A DNA stretch of 64,000 nucleotides from Eubacterium sp. (GTDB taxonomy: Bacteria; Bacillota; Clostridia; Lachnospirales; Lachnospiraceae), in NCBI GenBank assembly GCA_024681515.1, contig JAILAR010000004.1, forward strand, positions 17,089-81,088, written 5' to 3'. The first letter of the stretch is position 1. Each line of letters starts with the position of its first letter. The notes beneath the pieces are model-generated. The model was not told the origin of the DNA. It made no database searches and worked only from the letters and a program-made list of their open reading frames with translations. The position numbers and the translations under genes were made by a program. Below are positions 7,109 through 16,647 of the stretch, one piece after another.

Positions 7109-9601
7109 TCAGGCTCCGGTCTCATCCGTATGCAATCCGAAGAAGGTCCTCCTGTCGATGGCGTCGTAAGAATTCCTCAGTTCATCGATGCACTGCAGCT
7201 GTTCCTTCGGCACATTGACATACATATCTTCCATGGAGATCTCGGTCTCGCCGGCATTCAGGGTGATGGTCTCATCCAGCTCGTTGTACGGTTCCCGGAT
7301 CAGGATCTGACGAACCGCTTCCGAGAAATAAGGCATGTTCTTCGGCAGAGAAATGATCCTCTGCATCTCAAGGAACGAAAGTCCTTCCTTCTTCAGCTGG
7401 CAAAGCTGCTTCTTGGCGATCTTTTCGGTTGCTCCCTGAACAAAGGACTGGGCAGCCCGGCGCATGATATCCTCACGAACCTCATTTGCAGGGGATACGA
7501 ACATCATGTTCAGTTCCTGCAACGTGATGGGATTTGCCGAGAAGGCCGACGCGATCAGCTTCTCCGGTGCAAATCCGCCGATGCTGATCAGCAGGTTCCG
7601 GTAGATCTTCTCCATCTCCTGACGCACCGGAACGACTCTGCCGTTGTCGATATCCGCCTCATGGTTCATCATCATATTGATGAGGCTCTTTTTCATGTCC
7701 TCGATCTTCTCTTCCGTCACGTAGTCGGAAGGCAGATACTCATGCCGGACAGCATTTTTCATCATGTAGCTGATGACATTTTTACCGCTTAGCGCAAGAT
7801 CCTCTACGGAATTCCAGAGATCCTGGTCAAACCGTGAGAAAGTATCCACGATCTGCTCCGCACGATGACGCAGCATACGGACCACATCACCAAATACATC
7901 CTGATCATTCAGGCCTTCCCGGATTGCCTTCCGCTCTGTCTCCAGGATCTGTCTCGTGCATGCATCGTAATACCCCTTCTCCGTCTCACGTTTTGCGGAC
8001 GGGAATGCGAAGAACCTCTTGGACACGATCTGCAGGATGGAATCAATGATGCGCTGGTTTTCCCCGCTTTCCATGGGAGTGCGGCACATTTCTTCCAGCA
8101 CCTTTGCTTCCGCAACCATACCGGTATCCGCAGTCACGCCCTCGAACCCTGCTGCACCGATCATCTGAACGGTAATAAACGGTCCGTAGGTATGCAGATA
8201 CTCCTGAATATTTCTCTCCAGAGAGGACAGCATACTGTTCTTGATGGACTTGACGATCACCGGCACTTCACGCATGAAGTTATCCAGCTGCCGCGGCACG
8301 GAACCGCGGAACTCATCCTCGCCCTTCTTGATCTGCTTATAATTCGGCCGCTGGAAAGAAGCCACCTTGATCAGACCATTTGCCTGCAGGCGGATCTCAT
8401 CCCCCGGCGCACCTTCCAGAAACTCACGGATCTCACCGAAACTCTCCCGCATATCCGCCATCATCTTCCGGTCATCCTGAACCAATTCATGAAGACGCTT
8501 GTAAGCTTCTTTAAATACCTGGAACTCACAGATATTCTCGATCTCACGGATCGGGATCCGATAGTCGGATTCATTTAATACCTTAAACAGACGGGAACCT
8601 GCCTTATCAAAGAACGCATCCCTCATCAGCATTTCCGTTCCCTCTTCCCTGCGGCTGCCGACATACTTTACGCAGGTCAGCTTATACAGGAAATACGCGA
8701 TATCACTGTAGATCACATGCTCCGGAAGGTATCCCTGATCATCCTCTTTTCCGGATACCAGCATACAGGAGTCGAAGATATTCTCTTTCATGGAGAGACG
8801 ATGTGCACCGCTCTCAAACGTATAACTCTCTCCACGTTCCGTGAGAGTCATCAGGTTCTCCAGTTCCTTCAGCGTAGCAAATGCATTTGCCTCAAGCACG
8901 CTCCGCTTTCCCCAGTCCAGAGCCGCGTTTGCGAAGAGAACATCCGGTGTCAGAAGACATCCGCCGATCCGGAAATTATGCCAGTGCTTTGATCTCGCAT
9001 ACGCGCGGATATTGTAAGCCACATCTGCCAGGATACCGCTGCCGGTACCTCCGCCCAGGCCGCTGATGATCATAACATCCAGCTTTCCGCCCTGGGAACG
9101 ATTGTATACTTCATCCAGTTTCTCAAAAAGAAGGATCCGCATGTCCTCGTACGCATTCGAGAACATCAGACGACCGATCTGACGGTTTCCCCTCGCACCG
9201 TCTCTGCCGATTTGCATCGGTGGGAAATCCGGACGCATCCATTTGGCCAGTGTACTCTGTACCGGGCCTTCCGGCGTTCCGCTTTCCAGGATCGTTTCCA
9301 GATTCGGACGGTAGATACTGATCACCTCAAGAGCATTCAGGCCCACTCCTTCTCTGGAATCCTGGATCGTCGCTTCCATCTGCGGAATATCAGAATCGAT
9401 GAGAAGAAAATGGACATTATCCTCCTGTCGGATCTTGCCCTGCATCATCTTCTTATACGCGGTAACGCACTGCCGTCCAACCCCACCAAGTCCGATCAGA
9501 AGAAAATCCCCGTAAAACTGGTTTTCTTCCTCTGCCCTGTTCAGGATCCGGATCTGCCGTAACTTACTGAACTCTTCCTTTTGTGTATCAATCAGAATCA
9601 T
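7109..9601 (-). CDS. Tubulin-like GTPase (Tubulin_2 type), 830 aa
   Basis: Residues about 30-330 match the bacterial tubulin-like family: a Rossmann start DFLLIGLGGVGRQ, LLIDSDI, and the GTP-binding tubulin signature SGLGGGTGSG near residue 190, followed by LTPDV and LEANAFATLKELENLM. The remaining 450 residues are helical and charged with no domain I recognise. Proteins of this type are known from domain annotation but their role is poorly understood; they may polymerise and organise partner proteins. The start MILIDTQKEEF has TAGGAGAAG upstream. It appears monocistronic, between a terminator and tRNA-Trp, without the partner genes such proteins often have. Confidence 0.85.
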   Translation of the reverse strand: MILIDTQKEEFSKLRQIRILNRAEEENQFYGDFLLIGLGGVGRQCVTAYKKMMQGKIRQEDNVHFLLIDSDIPQMEATIQDSREGVGLNALEVISIYRPNLETILESGTPEGPVQSTLAKWMRPDFPPMQIGRDGARGNRQIGRLMFSNAYEDMRILLFEKLDEVYNRSQGGKLDVMIISGLGGGTGSGILADVAYNIRAYARSKHWHNFRIGGCLLTPDVLFANAALDWGKRSVLEANAFATLKELENLMTLTERGESYTFESGAHRLSMKENIFDSCMLVSGKEDDQGYLPEHVIYSDIAYFLYKLTCVKYVGSRREEGTEMLMRDAFFDKAGSRLFKVLNESDYRIPIREIENICEFQVFKEAYKRLHELVQDDRKMMADMRESFGEIREFLEGAPGDEIRLQANGLIKVASFQRPNYKQIKKGEDEFRGSVPRQLDNFMREVPVIVKSIKNSMLSSLERNIQEYLHTYGPFITVQMIGAAGFEGVTADTGMVAEAKVLEEMCRTPMESGENQRIIDSILQIVSKRFFAFPSAKRETEKGYYDACTRQILETERKAIREGLNDQDVFGDVVRMLRHRAEQIVDTFSRFDQDLWNSVEDLALSGKNVISYMMKNAVRHEYLPSDYVTEEKIEDMKKSLINMMMNHEADIDNGRVVPVRQEMEKIYRNLLISIGGFAPEKLIASAFSANPITLQELNMMFVSPANEVREDIMRRAAQSFVQGATEKIAKKQLCQLKKEGLSFLEMQRIISLPKNMPYFSEAVRQILIREPYNELDETITLNAGETEISMEDMYVNVPKEQLQCIDELRNSYDAIDRRTFFGLHTDETGA

Positions 9602-9803
9602 AATCTGTCTTCTCCTATAGTCTTCTCCGACAGAAGTATACCCCCTGCGCCATTCCTGCCGGAAAACAATATTTAGGGGTTTTCTCCCCTTTCCGCACCA
9701 TAGATAGCATGATTATAACACATTCTGTACAAATATACCATATTAAACTGTACATTTTATACGATTTATATAACACCAAAGTACGTATTACGGTTCCTAA
9801 AAC

Positions 9804-9846
9804 AAAAAAAATCCCCACAAACCCTTTTTTACAAGGATCTGTGGGG
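9804..9846 (-). terminator. Terminator after tRNA-Trp
   Basis: CCCCACAGATCC pairs with GGGTTTGTGGGG, followed by ATTTTTTTTG on the minus strand, immediately downstream of the tRNA. Confidence 0.9.
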
Positions 9847-9858
9847 TGTTTGATGAAG

Positions 9859-9929
9859 CAGGGGATGAGAGAATCGAACTCCCACCAAAGGTTTTGGAGA
9901 CCCCTATCATACCATTTGACCAATCCCCT
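9859..9929 (-). tRNA. tRNA-Trp (anticodon CCA)
   Basis: Cloverleaf on the minus strand: acceptor AGGGGAT pairs with ATCCCCT, discriminator G. The anticodon loop CTCCAAA gives anticodon CCA, and the GGTCTCCAAAACC block is typical of bacterial tRNA-Trp. The T arm is GGGAG-TTCGATT-CTCTC. The 3' CCA is not encoded. Confidence 0.95.
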
Positions 9930-9990
9930 ATGCCGCAGTCTCTCTCGACCACAACGCATAGTGTACATGAAAAGCATCCTTTTGTCAACA

Positions 9991-10050
9991 GAAAAAAAGA
10001 AAAGGACGGGCAGCTTTTTTGAGTTTTTTGAACTGTCCCGTCCTCTTCTT
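9991..10050 (-). terminator. Terminator after the GGGtGRT operon
   Basis: AGGACGGGACAG and CTGCCCGTCCT form the stem, followed by TTTCTTTTTTT on the minus strand, 30 nt after the stop codon. Confidence 0.85.
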
Positions 10051-10080
10051 ATTTATGAATTCGTAATTCAGAATTCAGAT

Positions 10081-11100
10081 CTAGAACTTGCCTGCCTTTG
10101 CAGCCTCTTCGATGGATACAGCGGTAGAAACCGTCATACCTACCATCGGGTTGTTACCTGCACCGATCAGACCCATCATCTCAACGTGAGCCGGAACGGA
10201 GGAGGAACCTGCAAACTGTGCATCGCTGTGCATACGGCCCATGGTATCGGTCATACCGTAGGAAGCCGGACCTGCAGCCATGTTATCCGGGTGAAGGGTA
10301 CGTCCTGTACCACCGCCGGAAGCTACGGAGAAGTACTTCTTACCTGCCTCTACGCGCTCCTTCTTGTAGGTACCTGCAACCGGATGCTGGAAACGTGTGG
10401 GGTTGGTGGAGTTACCTGTGATGGAGACATCAACATTCTCCTTCCACATGATGGCCACACCTTCCTGAACATCGTTTGCACCGTAGCAGTTAACCTTTGC
10501 ACGCGGAGACTCCGGATCCTTGGAGTAGCACTTGCGGAATACTTCCTCTACCTCACCTGTGAAGTAGTTGTACTTTGTCTCAACATAAGTGAAACCGTTG
10601 ATTCTGGAAATGATCTGTGCAGCGTCCTTACCCAGACCGTTCAGGATAACGCGGAGCGGTTTCTGACGAACCTTGTTTGCCTTCTCTGTGATACCGATCG
10701 CACCTTCAGCAGCTGCGAAAGACTCGTGACCAGCCAGGAATGCGAAGCATTCTGTGTCCTCTTCCAGAAGCATCTTGCCCAGGTTACCATGACCCAGACC
10801 TACCTTACGGCGGTCAGCTACGGAACCGGGGATGCAGAATGCCTGAAGGCCGATACCGATGGCTGCCGCTGCATCTGCCGCTCTCTTGCAGCCCTTCTTG
10901 ATAGCGATGGCAGCACCTACGGTGTATGCCCATTTTGCGTTCTCGAAGCAGATGGGCTGAATACCCTCGATCAGATGATAAACATCGATGCCTGCTGCAT
11001 CTGTGATCTCTTTACACTCCTCGATGGAGTTGATCCCATACTCCTTTAATGCTGCAAGGATCTGGGGCTCTCTTCTCTCATAAGATTCAAATAATGCCAT
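10081..11100 (-). CDS. GGGtGRT protein (function unknown)
   Basis: A 339-residue soluble protein of the family named for its SGGGTGRTLHP motif, seen here near residue 285. Conserved blocks include FAFLAGHESFAAAEGAIG and SITGNSTNPTRFQHP. No catalytic role is established to my knowledge. It is transcribed 18 nt after the stop of an iron-sulfur scaffold-like gene, with a good site upstream (CGAGGATTAG region), so the two form an operon ended by the terminator at 9991-10050. The pairing suggests a role involving Fe-S chemistry, which is inference. Confidence 0.9.
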   Translation of the reverse strand: MALFESYERREPQILAALKEYGINSIEECKEITDAAGIDVYHLIEGIQPICFENAKWAYTVGAAIAIKKGCKRAADAAAAIGIGLQAFCIPGSVADRRKVGLGHGNLGKMLLEEDTECFAFLAGHESFAAAEGAIGITEKANKVRQKPLRVILNGLGKDAAQIISRINGFTYVETKYNYFTGEVEEVFRKCYSKDPESPRAKVNCYGANDVQEGVAIMWKENVDVSITGNSTNPTRFQHPVAGTYKKERVEAGKKYFSVASGGGTGRTLHPDNMAAGPASYGMTDTMGRMHSDAQFAGSSSVPAHVEMMGLIGAGNNPMVGMTVSTAVSIEEAAKAGKF

Positions 11101-11118
11101 TTTCTAATCCTCGCTTTC

Positions 11119-11811
11119 TTATTCTTTTCTGGGATCGATCAGACGTACAGCGTCAGCTACACGTCCGTACTGTCCGGATGCCTTATCTACAGCTGTCTTC
11201 GGATCGTCACCTGCCTTGATGAAGTCCATCATCTTGCCGAAGTTGATGTACTTGTAACCGATGATCTCGTCGTTCTCATCCAGAGCAACGTGTGTGATGT
11301 AACCGTCTGTCAGCTCCAGGTAACGCGGACCCTTGTCCAGTGTACCATAGGTTGTACCAACCATGGAACGAGCGCCCTTACCCAGATCCTCAAGACCTGC
11401 ACCGATCTGAAGGCCGTCTTCAGAAAATGCACTCTGAGTTCTTCCGTATACGATCTGCAGGAACAGCTCACGCATAGCGGTGTTGATGGCATCACATACA
11501 AGGTCTGTATTCAGAGCTTCCAGAACAGTCAGCCCCGGAAGGATCTCAGCTGCCATAGCTGCGGAATGTGTCATACCGGAGCATCCGATGGTCTCCACCA
11601 GAGCCTCCTGGATGATACCGTCCTTCACGTTAAGAGAAAGCTTGCAGCAGCCCTGCTGCGGAGCACACCAGCCGATACCATGCGTATAACCGGAGATGTC
11701 TTCAACCTTCTTTGCCTGTACCCACTTTGCCTCTTCCGGGATGGGTGCAGCACCATGATGTACCCCCTGTGTTACAGGGCACATGTTCTTCACTTCTGTT
11801 GAGTAAATCAT
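11119..11811 (-). CDS. Iron-sulfur cluster assembly scaffold-like protein, partner of GGGtGRT
   Basis: A 230-residue protein related to the NifU/IscU scaffold fold. Conserved cysteines are visible in GIGWCAPQQGCCKLSL and IGCSGMTHS, plausible cluster ligands. A further C-terminal part (about residues 150-230) carries GYKYINFGKMMDF. The start MIYSTEVKNMC is set by AGGAGG eight bases upstream; an upstream in-frame methionine has no such site. First gene of the operon with the GGGtGRT protein. Whether it donates clusters to that partner or serves general Fe-S biogenesis cannot be told from sequence. Confidence 0.8.
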   Translation of the reverse strand: MIYSTEVKNMCPVTQGVHHGAAPIPEEAKWVQAKKVEDISGYTHGIGWCAPQQGCCKLSLNVKDGIIQEALVETIGCSGMTHSAAMAAEILPGLTVLEALNTDLVCDAINTAMRELFLQIVYGRTQSAFSEDGLQIGAGLEDLGKGARSMVGTTYGTLDKGPRYLELTDGYITHVALDENDEIIGYKYINFGKMMDFIKAGDDPKTAVDKASGQYGRVADAVRLIDPRKE

Positions 11812-11932
11812 ATGGTCCTCCTTTATGTTTTGTTTGGGCATACGCCCACTAACTTATAGTTTATTCGTTCCCGACGTATTTCGCAAGAAAAATTTGATAA
11901 AAAATTTGATAATTCATGCGTTTTCACACCAC

Positions 11933-13246
11933 TCAAATCACCCTGCACACCACACACCCATGCGGCGCCAGCCTCTTCCGGGGCTTTCCATCCATACACA
12001 GGATCCTCTCCCCTGTCCAGAAATCAATGCCGTAAATATCCGTCTCGAAATTATCCGTCAACAAAATATCCGTCAGCACATCCATATCCTGCTCCACCTC
12101 ACGTTCCTCATCCGACAGATTGAACAGCGCCAGGAAATGCTCTCCGGTCTTTTCATTCACCGCTTCCCAAACCGCTTCCTCCTCCGACCGACGGATCTGA
12201 TGCGGCTTTGCATCCGGGGTAAGCATGGAGAGGACCGCCCGGTTTGTAAGCAGGGACACCGTAAAATCATCCATCAGCGGCAGCTCACTTCCGATCATCA
12301 GCGGAGATCCGAAGAGACACCAGAGGGTCAGCATGGTCCTCTGTTCATCCCGTGTCAGATTGCAGGTCCAGGGATGACCGAAGCCCTTCCCCAGAGATCC
12401 GATGGGAAGCATATCGCAATCCGGGAAGCATCCCACCGACACATGTCTTTGCCAGAGTTCGCAGCGGCGGAACATATCCTTCACCAGCGGCCACTGATCC
12501 CAGAGATCGTCAGTGATCCGCCAGAGATTGGCATAGGTTTCATAATGCCAGGCCTGCTCGATCAGCGCCGGCCCCGGGGAGAGCGACAGCACGATGGGGC
12601 GCCCGCATTTCTGAATGGCCGCCGCAATCATCTCGATCTCATGGCGCCCGGAATAGGGATCATGGGGATAGGCGTTGGTATTGCAGATATCATCACATTT
12701 GACGTAGTCCACACCCCAGGAGGCGTAAAGTTCAAAAACGGAATCATAGTACGCCTGCCCGGCGGCAGTATCCCTTACCCCGTACATATCCGGGTTCCAC
12801 CGGCAGATGGAGGAAGGGTCCGCGATATCGTCCGCAGTCAACGCCGTGCCCAGCACCGGCATATGGGCATGGGCTGCATTCCGCGGGATTCCTCGCATGA
12901 TATGGATCCCGAACTTCAGCCCTCTGTCATGCACATAATCCGCCAGTGGCTTAAACCCTGCGCCTCCCGCAGAAGACGGAAACCGCTCCGGATCCGGGAA
13001 GAGTCTGGCGTGGTCATCCATTTCCAATTCGGAGAACGGGATATACTGGTAAGTGTCCCTCCGGCTTCCCGCACCGTGTGCGTACCACTGGATATCCACC
13101 ACCACGTACTCCCAGCCGAATGCCGCCAGATGCTCCGCCATATAATCCGCATTCCGTTTCACATCCGCTTCCGTAACGGTCGTGTCATAATAATCATAAC
13201 TGTTCCACCCCATGGGCGGCGTAACTGCAAATGTATTCTTGTTCAT
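11933..13246 (-). CDS. Alpha-galactosidase, glycoside hydrolase family 27
   Basis: Hydrolyses terminal alpha-galactosides such as melibiose or galactomannan side chains. The 437-residue protein starts with the family entry motif TPPMGWNSYDYY, has VDIQWY in the barrel, the nucleophile in YVKCDDI (Asp185) and the acid/base region WRITDDLWDQW (about Asp246). A small beta domain follows with LALFNLSDEEREV. No signal peptide, so likely cytoplasmic. The ATG at 13246 follows GGAGG by eight bases. It is followed on the operon's upstream side by the GH26-like gene 85 bp away, suggesting joint use of galactomannan-type oligosaccharides. Confidence 0.9.
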   Translation of the reverse strand: MNKNTFAVTPPMGWNSYDYYDTTVTEADVKRNADYMAEHLAAFGWEYVVVDIQWYAHGAGSRRDTYQYIPFSELEMDDHARLFPDPERFPSSAGGAGFKPLADYVHDRGLKFGIHIMRGIPRNAAHAHMPVLGTALTADDIADPSSICRWNPDMYGVRDTAAGQAYYDSVFELYASWGVDYVKCDDICNTNAYPHDPYSGRHEIEMIAAAIQKCGRPIVLSLSPGPALIEQAWHYETYANLWRITDDLWDQWPLVKDMFRRCELWQRHVSVGCFPDCDMLPIGSLGKGFGHPWTCNLTRDEQRTMLTLWCLFGSPLMIGSELPLMDDFTVSLLTNRAVLSMLTPDAKPHQIRRSEEEAVWEAVNEKTGEHFLALFNLSDEEREVEQDMDVLTDILLTDNFETDIYGIDFWTGERILCMDGKPRKRLAPHGCVVCRVI

Positions 13247-13331
13247 CAAAATATCCTCCGGTGATAAACAGGAGCGAAGAACCCGGCCTTCCAGATCAGC
13301 CCAAACGATTCATCGCTCCCATAGATAATCC

Positions 13332-14885
13332 TTATTCCACCATCTTGCACGGCTCGTACCGTACCCTGAGCCGTGGAAGCTCCGGCAGCTTTGTATAATA
13401 ATTCGTTGCCCAGTCTTCTTCCTCCGTTTCCGGATTCTCACCGTCCGCCGGAGGCGCAAAGATCAGGATTCGGATCTCGTCTCCCTCAGCCACAGGCTTT
13501 GCATCTTTTCCGAAAAATGCCGGCATGGCATCGATCACGGTCACGCCCGGGCGTTTGTAGAACCATCTGTCATTGACCGAAATCATCAGGTTCGATTCCT
13601 TCGGGCAGGCAAGCTCAAAGAAGACCGGCATCCCCTCCAGGGTCAGCTTCATTTCGATACCGTCAGCATCCTCCGCGCCACCCCAGCGCATACCCAGATT
13701 ACACAGGTTTTCGGGAAGCCAGTCATTTACGGGAGGCTCCGGGTCCTCCGGACCCACCGCCCTGAACACTGTCTCCGTCTTTTCGATGCCCGGCTGAAAG
13801 AACGGTCTCCGCAGAACCTTCTTATAATCCTCCATCAGTGGTTGCTCGATGCCCACCTCCGGACAGTTGGGATCCTCCATTTCCAGTCCCAGCCGTCCAC
13901 GGTCGCGGAACTGGTACATGGACAGACTGTACTGCCAGTCCGGACGTTCCATTTCCATATAGTCGGCAAACCGGAGCAGGCTTTCTCCCTGTGCCACGGG
14001 TCCCGTCACATCCCCGTCAATATTGAACTCCGACGCGGAGAACGGCCGCTGCCGTCCGTCTCCGATCTCCGTCAGGCGGCGCACGGTCTTATCCACATTG
14101 GAAAGATACTCAGAGAGCTTCTCCGCCATAAAACTGCGGTCACCCTTCTCACAGATATCAAAGGGCCATCCGAAATGAAGTGCAAAATATTTGTCCGCGG
14201 ACCACACATCGGCGATCCGGTATGCCTCCCGGAATTCTTCTTCCTTCGGAAGTTTTCCGTCCGGTGTCACGATGCCGGAGCAGAAGATCATATCCACATT
14301 CGGAGCCTCCTGCTTCACGATCTTTGCGAAGCGGACGAAGAAATCGCCGATCTCCTGATAGCTGTATCTCCGGTTGTGCGTAAACCAGGTTCCGGCACAT
14401 TCGTGATTAACACGAAGGCGCATACGTCCGAAGGTCCGAAGATCCCGGGCGATGGCCGAGATCTGCTCATCCGTTATGGCACAGTCCGTAGTCAGCGTCA
14501 GAGTCACATCCTGTCCATGCCTGCGGATATCCCGCATCTGTTCAAATGGCTGCGCCAGGAGACTTCCGCCGATGCCTCCGCCATACGGGAAATAATCATC
14601 ATAGGGATAATCCCACTGTCCATGGACCTCCATGTCGGGATGAGCCTCGCTGCTGCGGGCCGGCCACTCCCTGTCATTCGGATAATAGGTATACATGAGA
14701 CCGATATTCCGATGCGGACGTCCGAGGCGCTGCAGGATATAGTCCTGGCTTACATATTCGCCCCGCTCACTGCCATCGCCCAGATCCAGCGCACAGGTTG
14801 CCGGCACAAGCCGCACAAAACTTATCTCTGTCACCTCATCCAGCCCGAACCGGCCGGTATCAACTTTCAGTTTTTGGATATCCAT
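13332..14885 (-). CDS. Putative glycoside hydrolase, GH26-like (beta-mannanase type)
   Basis: A 517-residue protein, cytoplasmic by lack of a signal. LRVNHECAGTWFTHN (Glu162) resembles the HEMNGxW acid/base motif of GH26, and RPFSASEFNI (Glu286) fits the nucleophile strand of a GH-A clan barrel. About 120 residues after the barrel look like a beta-sandwich accessory domain. The family assignment rests on these motifs only; other clan A families remain possible. The start follows AAGGAGC. With the downstream GH27 enzyme it would suit breakdown of galactosyl-mannans, which is inference. A partial R1 copy lies just before its ribosome site. Confidence 0.6.
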   Translation of the reverse strand: MDIQKLKVDTGRFGLDEVTEISFVRLVPATCALDLGDGSERGEYVSQDYILQRLGRPHRNIGLMYTYYPNDREWPARSSEAHPDMEVHGQWDYPYDDYFPYGGGIGGSLLAQPFEQMRDIRRHGQDVTLTLTTDCAITDEQISAIARDLRTFGRMRLRVNHECAGTWFTHNRRYSYQEIGDFFVRFAKIVKQEAPNVDMIFCSGIVTPDGKLPKEEEFREAYRIADVWSADKYFALHFGWPFDICEKGDRSFMAEKLSEYLSNVDKTVRRLTEIGDGRQRPFSASEFNIDGDVTGPVAQGESLLRFADYMEMERPDWQYSLSMYQFRDRGRLGLEMEDPNCPEVGIEQPLMEDYKKVLRRPFFQPGIEKTETVFRAVGPEDPEPPVNDWLPENLCNLGMRWGGAEDADGIEMKLTLEGMPVFFELACPKESNLMISVNDRWFYKRPGVTVIDAMPAFFGKDAKPVAEGDEIRILIFAPPADGENPETEEEDWATNYYTKLPELPRLRVRYEPCKMVE

Positions 14886-14896
14886 AAATTGCTCCT

Positions 14897-14920
14897 TATT
14901 CCATACTTCGCGCCTACGCC
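14897..14920 (-). repeat. R1 repeat, 3' end fragment, upstream of the GH26-like gene
   Basis: Contains GTAGGCGCGAAGTATGGAATA followed by AAGGAG; only the 3' arm of the hairpin and the tail are present. Confidence 0.5.
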
Positions 14921-14991
14921 ATAGTGACAGAATACCGTAATTCATCCGTTTCGGTCTATCGGAAAAACACGACATGAACTACCGACAATAT

Positions 14992-15042
14992 TTGATGATA
15001 CGGTCACATTGCACACGAAGTTTGCGTGCTGCGTATCATCAA
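14992..15042. repeat. Divergent R3-like hairpin
   Basis: Perfect 11-bp arms TTGATGATACG / CGTATCATCAA enclose CACATTGCACACG...TGCGTGCTGCG, the same core as the R3 elements at 29314 and 59426. It fills the gap between the DUF3737 and GH26-like genes. Confidence 0.6.
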
Positions 15043-15063
15043 CCGGAGGCCAAAGGTCGCAAA

Positions 15064-16008
15064 TCAGGTTGACCTCGTACCGTTTTCCCTCGCCTCCGCA
15101 GCTGCCGTGGATTCTCCGGGGATGATCCCGTCAAACTTCGTAAGCCGCTCCCCTGTCTCTGCCTCGATCACCGTTTTCTCCGGATCCACCTTTGTCGGAT
15201 CCAAAATCAGCTTGTCGATCCGCGGTGCGCGGATCCTCCCGCCGAGAGGATTGATCACGCTGTCAATGGGGGTTACCGACTCCACATCTACCGTGGCATA
15301 CTCAAACGCCAGGCTGGTGTTCTCCAGCCGACAGTTCACCAGCTTCAGCTCCTCGATATAACACATCCCCTGCAGACTCTCGATGGTGCAGTTGACAAAT
15401 GTGATCCGCTTCGAATTCCATCCGATGTACTCCGCACGGATCTCCGAATCGTACACCGTGATCTCCTCCGCGTTCCAGAAGCAGTCCTTGGTATGCAGGA
15501 CTGAATTCCGGATCTCCACATTTTTGCAGCCGTCAAAACTGTATTTTCCTTCCAGTGTCAATCCGTTGATCTTCACATTCTCACAGTTCATCAGGAAATA
15601 GTCACCCCTGGCATATACCCGATCCAGGGACACGTCCCGGCAGAACCAGAGTGTCTCCACCGCCTTCGGGAAACGAACGTCCGTGATCGACACTCCGTTA
15701 CACCGGCGAAGTCCCTTCGGACCTTCATAGTCACAATCCGAAAGTGAAACATTCTCTCCGTACCAGATCGCAGCCCTGCAGGTATCCGCAAAAAAGGTCT
15801 TGCATATCTGTACATTCTTCGCATACCACACCGGGTACCGCCCGAGGAAACGGGTATCCGTGATTTCCAGATCCGCCGTCTCCTTAAAGGGGGACTCTCC
15901 CACATCAAAACTGCAGTCCTCGATCCGAAGCCCCGTTTCCCCGAAGAACGGACGTTCCTCCGTAAAGTTTTTTCCTGAAATCGTTTTTTTCGTGATTCTT
16001 TTTTCCAT
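15064..16008 (-). CDS. DUF3737 family protein (predicted beta-helix)
   Basis: A 314-residue cytoplasmic protein with repeated strands of the form ENVSLSDCDYEG, KNVEIRNSVL and EEITVYDSEI, about one per 20 residues, as in right-handed beta-helix proteins. The overall pattern matches the DUF3737 family. No catalytic motif can be assigned. The start MEKRITKKTISGKNF is preceded by GGTGAG. It is divergent from guaD with 151 bp between them. Confidence 0.75.
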   Translation of the reverse strand: MEKRITKKTISGKNFTEERPFFGETGLRIEDCSFDVGESPFKETADLEITDTRFLGRYPVWYAKNVQICKTFFADTCRAAIWYGENVSLSDCDYEGPKGLRRCNGVSITDVRFPKAVETLWFCRDVSLDRVYARGDYFLMNCENVKINGLTLEGKYSFDGCKNVEIRNSVLHTKDCFWNAEEITVYDSEIRAEYIGWNSKRITFVNCTIESLQGMCYIEELKLVNCRLENTSLAFEYATVDVESVTPIDSVINPLGGRIRAPRIDKLILDPTKVDPEKTVIEAETGERLTKFDGIIPGESTAAAEARENGTRST

Positions 16009-16159
16009 ATATCTCACCCTTTTTTCTCCACGGCGGAGCAAGGGACCGATCCGCCCCCCGCACACATTCGCGTGAAATCCGCTTGTAAGAGCCGCTTATT
16101 TGATATAAAATAACACTATGTAACACATTTGAAAGGACACTTTTGAAAGGACATTTTGT

Positions 16160-16636
16160 ATGAATCCATATATGAAGACAGCAAATGACCTTGCCGCGGA
16201 TAATCTCATCACCCATGTCGGCGGTCCTTTCGGCGCCGTGGTGGTGAAGGACGGCGAAGTGATCGGACAGGGTTCCAACCATGTCATCGCCCGGCACGAT
16301 CCCACCGCACACGCAGAGATAACCGCGATCCGAAATGCCTGCGAAAATCTGGGCACCCACGACCTCTCCGGCTGCACGGTGTACACCTCCTGCTATCCCT
16401 GCCCCATGTGCCTCTCGGCCATCATCTGGGCTAACATCCGCGAAGTTTATTACGGAAATACCAAAGAGGACTCCGCAGCCATCGGATTCCGGGATGACAT
16501 GATCTACAGCTATCTGGACGGTCTGACCAAAGGGTCGGAGGACGTCGGCACACTGGCGCTGCATCCCATGGATCGGAAGGAAACCATCAAAACGTTCCGT
16601 GCATACGCCGCACAGGAAGATAAGACGGTATACTAA
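16160..16636 (+). CDS. guaD: Guanine deaminase (cytidine deaminase fold)
   Basis: Converts guanine to xanthine. The 158-residue protein has GGPFGAVVV, the zinc motif TAHAEITAIR (His51, catalytic Glu53) and SCYPCPMCLSAIIW (zinc cysteines 81 and 84). The DPTAHAE context and the C-terminal region match Bacillus-type guanine deaminase better than tRNA deaminase TadA. It is followed 11 bp later by xpt and then a purine permease, which supports a guanine-to-xanthine salvage role. The ribosome site is GAAAGGA. Confidence 0.85.
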   Translation: MNPYMKTANDLAADNLITHVGGPFGAVVVKDGEVIGQGSNHVIARHDPTAHAEITAIRNACENLGTHDLSGCTVYTSCYPCPMCLSAIIWANIREVYYGNTKEDSAAIGFRDDMIYSYLDGLTKGSEDVGTLALHPMDRKETIKTFRAYAAQEDKTVY

Positions 16637-16647
16637 GGAGACTGATT

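Noticed and set aside
11825..13264. 479-codon plus-strand frame
   Set aside because: Antisense to the GH27 gene, which has intact catalytic motifs.
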